The notes below the pieces were generated by a model, which saw only the letters and a list, made by a program, of their open reading frames with translations, did not search any database and was not told the origin of the DNA. Of a stretch of 34,949 nucleotides of DNA, positions 31,271-34,949 are shown one piece after another; positions within the stretch are counted from its first letter, which is position 1, and each line of letters starts with the position of its first letter. The translations under genes were made by a program, and so were the position numbers. The stretch is from Desulfurococcaceae archaeon (GTDB taxonomy: Archaea > Thermoproteota > Thermoprotei_A > Sulfolobales > NBVN01), in assembly GCA_020833255.1 (NCBI GenBank), contig JAJHQR010000010.1, forward strand, positions 1 through 34,949, given 5' to 3'.

Positions 31271-31501
31271 GTGAGTGCTTCTAGCACGAAGTTCCGTGTC
31301 AACATAATAACGAACAGGTGTAAGGAGTGCGGTATATGCATAGGCGTTTGCCCTACTAAGGTCTTGGTGAAGGGGGATAAGCATAACGAGCATGGTTTTA
31401 GGTACCCACTCCCAGTCAATATCGAGAGATGCATTGGTTGCAGGCTTTGCGAGTATAATTGTCCTGACTTCGCTATCTTCGTGGAGGTCGTTAAGAAATG
31501 A
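31271..31501 (+). CDS. korD: 2-oxoacid:ferredoxin oxidoreductase, delta (ferredoxin) subunit
   Basis: A 76-residue two-cluster ferredoxin with CKECGICIGVC and CIGCRLCEYNC, each with the distal Cys-Pro turn. It carries electrons from the catalytic subunits to external ferredoxin. Its stop overlaps the alpha-subunit start (ATGA), giving the D-A-B-C order of KorDABC-type enzymes. The GTG start has no clear ribosome site; TATA-like stretches lie near 31191-31203 and 31211-31222. Confidence 0.88.
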   Translation: MSASSTKFRVNIITNRCKECGICIGVCPTKVLVKGDKHNEHGFRYPLPVNIERCIGCRLCEYNCPDFAIFVEVVKK

Positions 31502-32622
31502 GGAAGTCTTTTATTTCCGGGAACATAGCGATAGCTGAGGGGGCCATCACCGCCGGGATGAGGTTCTTCGCCGGATACCCCATAACGCCCGCGTCTGATA
31601 TAATGGAATACCTAGCTGAGAGATTGCCTGAGATCGGGGGAGTAGTTACGCAGTTTGAAGACGAGATCGCGTCAATAAACGCTGTAGTAGGTGCTTCGTG
31701 GGCCGGGGTCAAGTCTATGACGGCTACGTCAGGCCCTGGATTCTCACTCATGCTTGAGGCTCTGGGTCTCGCCGTAATAACTGAGACCCCGTTGGTTGTG
31801 GTAGACGTTATGAGGGCAGGACCTTCTACTGGAGTACCTACCAAGACTTCTCAGAGTGACGTCATGCAAGTCAGGTACGGCGCGCACGGGGATTACGTAA
31901 TCCCCGTCTTCGCCCCGTGGTCCGCTCAAGAAGCTTACGACTTAACCATAAAAGCTTTCAACGTGGCTGAGTCTTTGAGGACCCCTGTAATACTTCTTTC
32001 AGACGCTGTAATCGCTCACTTATGGGAGTCTGTGCTTCTAGCGGAGCCTGGGGAGGTGGAGGTAATCAATAGGAAGAAGCCTAGTAGCCCGCCTGACGAG
32101 TACCTGCCTTACAAGCCAGACAATGATTTAGTGCCTCCTATGGCGACATTCGGCGAAGGCTATAACGTGATAGTTGAGTCCTTAATACATGATGAGAGAG
32201 GGTTCTACAGGCAAGATAGGGAGGCTTACCGCAACCTAGTTAAAAGGATTGTCAACAAGGTTTTAAGCAGGGTTGACTCCTTATTTGAGGTAGAGGCTTA
32301 CTATGGTGATGATTACAAGTACCTGCTAGTCTCATTCGGTTCTACTGCTAGGTCAGCATTAGCTGCCGCCAGGATCCTCAGGAAATCAGGTATTAAGGCA
32401 AGCTTACTCAGGCTTAAGACGTTATCGCCTCTCAAGCTCGAGACGCTTAGGAAGTATTGTGACGAGGCTGAGAAAATATTCGTTGTGGAGAATAACATGG
32501 GCAAGCTAGTGCACGATGTCGAGAGAGCGGCTGAGAACGATAAAGTAATTTCCTTGCCACTACTAGACTTAGAAATACCTGAACCTAAAGATATCGTGGA
32601 GGGTGTTAGGAAATGGTTGTGA
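31498..32622 (+). CDS. korA: 2-oxoacid:ferredoxin oxidoreductase, alpha subunit
   Basis: 374 residues. GYPITPASDI (residues 26-35) holds the YPITP substrate motif, QFEDEIASINAVVGASWAG is the conserved domain I core, and MRAGPSTGVPTKTSQSD near 103-119 contacts substrate and CoA. The C-terminal third (YLLVSFGSTARSALAAARIL) is domain II. The enzyme oxidatively decarboxylates a 2-oxoacid with CoA, reducing ferredoxin. Separate alpha, beta and gamma subunits with a small delta fit a 2-oxoglutarate-type enzyme best, but substrate choice cannot be fixed from sequence. It overlaps the beta gene by 10 nt. Confidence 0.9.
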   Translation: MRKSFISGNIAIAEGAITAGMRFFAGYPITPASDIMEYLAERLPEIGGVVTQFEDEIASINAVVGASWAGVKSMTATSGPGFSLMLEALGLAVITETPLVVVDVMRAGPSTGVPTKTSQSDVMQVRYGAHGDYVIPVFAPWSAQEAYDLTIKAFNVAESLRTPVILLSDAVIAHLWESVLLAEPGEVEVINRKKPSSPPDEYLPYKPDNDLVPPMATFGEGYNVIVESLIHDERGFYRQDREAYRNLVKRIVNKVLSRVDSLFEVEAYYGDDYKYLLVSFGSTARSALAAARILRKSGIKASLLRLKTLSPLKLETLRKYCDEAEKIFVVENNMGKLVHDVERAAENDKVISLPLLDLEIPEPKDIVEGVRKWL

Positions 32623-33449
32623 GCACTTTGGAGAGTTCTCACCCGCTAGACAAATACTTGAGGACCGCGAGGCTACCACACATATGGTGTCCTGGCTGCG
32701 GGCTCGGAATAGCTTTAGGGAGCATAATGAGAGCGATAGACAAGAGAATTAAGGAGGGAACACTAAAGAAAGAGAACTTAGTCTTCGTTACAGGCATCGG
32801 TTGCTCTGCCAGGACCTCATTCTACGTTAATTTCGACGCAGCACACACCCTGCACGGGAGGGCCATAGCTTTCGCTACGGGCGCTAAGCTAGCTAAACCT
32901 GAACTGGAAGTAATAGTTATCGGCGGTGACGGCGATATCGCTGGCATAGGGGGTAATCACCTACTCCATGCGGCTAAAAGAAATATGGACTTGATAGTCT
33001 TGATGATAACTAACTTCGTTTACGCGATGACTGGGGGTCAGGTAGCTCCTACAACACCGCTCGGGCTTTACACAACCACGACACCTCACGGGAATCCTGA
33101 ACCACCCCTAAACGTGGTTAAGGTTGTTTCCTCTCTTAACGCTAACTACGTGGCTAGAGCTTCAGTCACGCATCCGGCACTGGTAGAGCAGTACGTGTAT
33201 AAAGCTCTAGGTATGAGGGGGTTCAGGTTCATAGAGATACTCTCCACCTGTCCTGAGATATTCGGTAGGCACATAGGCATGAGGGATCCCTTCACACTCT
33301 ACAGCACGCTAAGGAGTAAGGTAATCGTTAAACAATCACCCAGCATCGAAGAATCGGATCTTGACTGGGGGAAAGGCTTCGTTATAGGGGAGTATTTAGT
33401 TCGTGATAATCCAGGTTATTTGGATAGGATTGGGAGGGGGTTGAAGTGA
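32613..33449 (+). CDS. korB: 2-oxoacid:ferredoxin oxidoreductase, beta (TPP-binding) subunit
   Basis: 278 residues. The N-terminal WCPGCGLG (a [4Fe-4S] cysteine pair), GIGCSAR near 55, and GGDGDIAGIGGNHLLHAAKR followed by NFVYAMTGGQ form the TPP-Mg site. It carries out the thiamine chemistry and passes electrons through its own cluster to the ferredoxin subunit. It is co-translated with alpha (10-nt overlap) and gamma (4-nt overlap). Confidence 0.92.
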   Translation: MVVSTLESSHPLDKYLRTARLPHIWCPGCGLGIALGSIMRAIDKRIKEGTLKKENLVFVTGIGCSARTSFYVNFDAAHTLHGRAIAFATGAKLAKPELEVIVIGGDGDIAGIGGNHLLHAAKRNMDLIVLMITNFVYAMTGGQVAPTTPLGLYTTTTPHGNPEPPLNVVKVVSSLNANYVARASVTHPALVEQYVYKALGMRGFRFIEILSTCPEIFGRHIGMRDPFTLYSTLRSKVIVKQSPSIEESDLDWGKGFVIGEYLVRDNPGYLDRIGRGLK

Positions 33450-33979
33450 AGATAGAGATACTTCTCGTTGGGAGAGGGGGTCAGGGAATCCTACTCCTAG
33501 GACGTGTTTTAGGAGTCGCTATGTCTAAGTACGCTAACCTCTACGTCACCGGCGTGGAGTCATACGCTTCCGAGACTAGGGGTGGGGAGTCACGCGTAGA
33601 CCTAATAGTTTCCGATAAGTCTGAGGAGATGGATTACGTGAAAGTGTTGAATGCCGACATAGCTCTCTTCATGTATCCCTACAACTTAGTGAAGTATTCG
33701 GAAGTCTTGAAGAGAGACGCGTACGTATTCATCAACTCCACGTTCGTTAAAGAACACCCGTACACGACGCAGAAAGTTTTCATGAGACCGTATAACGAGG
33801 TAGCTGAGAAAGTGGCTGGAACTTCCAGGGTAGCTAATATGGTGGCTTTAGGTCACATAATCGCGAAGACTGGTGTTCAGAAAGCGGAATACGTTGAGAA
33901 AGCTTTGAAGGAAATTATTTCGGAAAACCTCTACGACGTAAACGTTAAAGCTTTAAGAGCTGGTCTTGAACTAGATTAG
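33446..33979 (+). CDS. korC: 2-oxoacid:ferredoxin oxidoreductase, gamma subunit
   Basis: 177 residues of the POR_N-associated gamma domain. VGRGGQGILLLGRVLGVAM is the glycine-rich opening, followed by VTGVESYASETRGGESRVDL, which is diagnostic for the family. The subunit helps bind CoA. The GTG start overlaps the beta-subunit stop. It is last in the operon and is followed within 2 nt by a small palindrome. Confidence 0.92.
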   Translation: MKIEILLVGRGGQGILLLGRVLGVAMSKYANLYVTGVESYASETRGGESRVDLIVSDKSEEMDYVKVLNADIALFMYPYNLVKYSEVLKRDAYVFINSTFVKEHPYTTQKVFMRPYNEVAEKVAGTSRVANMVALGHIIAKTGVQKAEYVEKALKEIISENLYDVNVKALRAGLELD

Positions 33980-33980
33980 A

Positions 33981-34001
33981 TTTCCCGTAATCACCGGGAA
34001 A
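33981..34001 (+). terminator. Palindrome just after the oxidoreductase operon
   Basis: TTTCCCG (33981-33987) and CGGGAAA (33995-34001) form a 7-bp stem with a 7-nt loop, directly after the korC stop. Archaea mainly terminate at T-rich tracts, and only a short A/T-rich stretch follows, so it may instead stabilise the mRNA end. Confidence 0.35.
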
Positions 34002-34097
34002 CCCCTCGCAAAAATTTGTTTATGTAATGAACTTATTTACTAGTCAGACCAAATAATAATTTGAGGGGAAAGGGAAATCAGCGACGAGGTGAGTGTA

Positions 34098-34349
34098 GTG
34101 ACGCTGAGTAGTGCTGACGGAGCGAGATGCCCTGCTTGCGGCAAACGCGTGACATACTACGGGGAAGTCGAGTTAAGTAATGGGTATAAGTTAGCTAGGT
34201 ACGTCATTAAGTGTAAGGCGTGTGGTTACAGGGAGGTATTACAGGAAGTCATCCTCAAAAAGAGGGATGATGGGATAGCAGTTGAAGTGGTTAAGCTACC
34301 TAGTCTGAGAGGAAATAAGGAAGCACACAGACACGCGAGAAAACTTTAA
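34098..34349 (+). CDS. Small zinc-ribbon protein
   Basis: About 83 residues with two cysteine knuckles, CPACGKR and CKACGYRE, roughly 28 residues apart, which form a zinc ribbon. The basic C-terminal tail suggests nucleic-acid or ribosome contact. The GTG at 34098 has a GAGGTGA site 5 nt upstream and is preferred to the GTG at 34089. Its function is not recognised. Confidence 0.65.
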   Translation: MTLSSADGARCPACGKRVTYYGEVELSNGYKLARYVIKCKACGYREVLQEVILKKRDDGIAVEVVKLPSLRGNKEAHRHARKL

Positions 34350-34425
34350 GACTCAAAACACCATCAATTTTTATGGCAAGCCGTATTAGCTTAATTCTAG
34401 GAACTTATCTCGCAGTAGTCCCAGC

Positions 34426-34758
34426 TCATGGTGAGGTCATTAAAGCAACTCTAATCTCATTGCCTTCAGGTATTATCAAGAGCATCCCGTTATTGAAACT
34501 CACGTTGATTTCCTCAACTCTCTGAGAGCTGACGTAGGTAAGTAAATTTTCGGCGAGGACACTCATTATGGCCGATATCTTAGCTATTACCTCAGGATCT
34601 GCCACCCTCGTAGGAACATTCACTACTACGTCAGCTACGTGACCCTTACCATCTATCTTCATTACGAGACCAAACTTGCTGACAACCTCTTCAGAAGTTG
34701 TTTTCTCCCCAAACACTATCTCGTTGACTTCATCTTTGCTTGCCGCGTTATACGTCAA
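34426..34758 (-). CDS. Roadblock/LC7-like domain protein
   Basis: A 110-residue protein whose second half (a long helix with KISAIMSVLAENLLTYVSS, then strand EEINVSFNNGMLLIIPEGN, then EIRVALMTSP) follows the roadblock/LC7 fold. Archaeal members dimerise and often control small GTPases or motility/polarity systems. The gene to its left on the same strand order is off-window or unrelated, so the partner is unknown. The match is by fold pattern only. Confidence 0.5.
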   Translation of the reverse strand: MTYNAASKDEVNEIVFGEKTTSEEVVSKFGLVMKIDGKGHVADVVVNVPTRVADPEVIAKISAIMSVLAENLLTYVSSQRVEEINVSFNNGMLLIIPEGNEIRVALMTSP

Positions 34759-34845
34759 GTAACTCCCTAAAACATCTAGATCACTTCATTACTTTATAAG
34801 GGGTTAGGCTTTTTACGACTGAGCTCACCTCTAGCGTAGCGTGGT

Positions 34846-34949
34846 TTAATCTCCTAAAGTTATTATCTCCTTAAGCACTTTCTTAAAACTCATCGGTGGT
34901 GATGTAGGTTTTTGGAATTCTATTATCACGTGCTTGACTTCCGGCAACC
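34846..34949 (-). CDS. Partial gene, C-terminal 34 residues only
   Basis: The reverse strand is open from the window edge to TAA at 34846-34848, reading LPEVKHVIIEFQKPTSPPM and then SFKKVLKEIITLGD. The strand-then-helix pattern and good codon use suggest a real gene that continues past 34949. The family cannot be named from this piece. Confidence 0.45.
   Translation of the reverse strand, partial: LPEVKHVIIEFQKPTSPPMSFKKVLKEIITLGD

Noticed and set aside
31117-31434. 105-codon reverse-strand frame across the ferredoxin gene
   Set aside because: Shadow of korD and its leader, without domain content.

Overview
The window looks like a crenarchaeal (Thermoproteota) chromosome, probably a hyperthermophile of the Desulfurococcales type. 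The reasons are tightly packed and overlapping genes, many GTG/TTG starts preceded by GGTGA-like ribosome sites, A+T-rich TATA boxes, archaea-type families (PAC2, archaeal ATPase, membrane-anchored winged-helix regulator, DUF47, PiT, ferredoxin-dependent 2-oxoacid oxidoreductase), and GC-rich islands that look like structured RNA. The assignment rests on gene content only.

Left part (1-3175) is accessory. It holds a STAND-like archaeal ATPase with two tandem palindromes over its start, a 57-nt 3' piece of a tRNA-Ser(GCT) gene, an unidentified GC-rich structured segment, a GNAT acetyltransferase, a frameshifted antitoxin-like gene and the decayed right end of a TnpB-type insertion element.

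3176-12868 holds a membrane-fused carotenoid-desaturase-like flavoprotein, an ABC-2 exporter pair, an Nmad3-like protein with a small helical partner, class II HMG-CoA reductase (mevalonate for ether lipids), a PiT phosphate transporter facing its DUF47 partner, and a membrane glycosyltransferase.

13249-18393 is a complete BMP/nucleoside-type ABC importer operon (binding protein, double ATPase, two permeases) behind a 15-bp inverted repeat and a probable leaderless promoter. An AbrB-PhoU regulator follows.

19560-25293 is the centrepiece, a five-gene hydrogenase operon. A NuoE-like and a NuoF-like subunit are followed by a NuoG-like N-terminus fused to the C-terminal cluster segment of a group 3 [NiFe] small subunit, then the [NiFe] large subunit with all nickel ligands, then the small-subunit N-terminus fused to a two-cluster ferredoxin and a degenerate [FeFe]-hydrogenase H-domain. 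Read in order, this is an [FeFe]-type HydA gene interrupted by a circularly permuted [NiFe] small/large cassette. It is probably a soluble, NAD(P)- and ferredoxin-linked, possibly electron-bifurcating [NiFe] hydrogenase.

25277-30350 carries a membrane-anchored winged-helix regulator, an atypical kinase, a membrane protein, a winged-helix protein, an ITP/XTP phosphatase, a PAC2 protein and orotidine-5'-phosphate decarboxylase. 30351-31270 is a gene-poor patch with GC-rich hairpins and a second, better-preserved TnpB-type right end. 31271-33979 encodes a complete four-subunit 2-oxoacid:ferredoxin oxidoreductase (D-A-B-C order), whose reduced ferredoxin could feed the hydrogenase. The window ends with a zinc-ribbon protein, a roadblock-like protein and a truncated gene.
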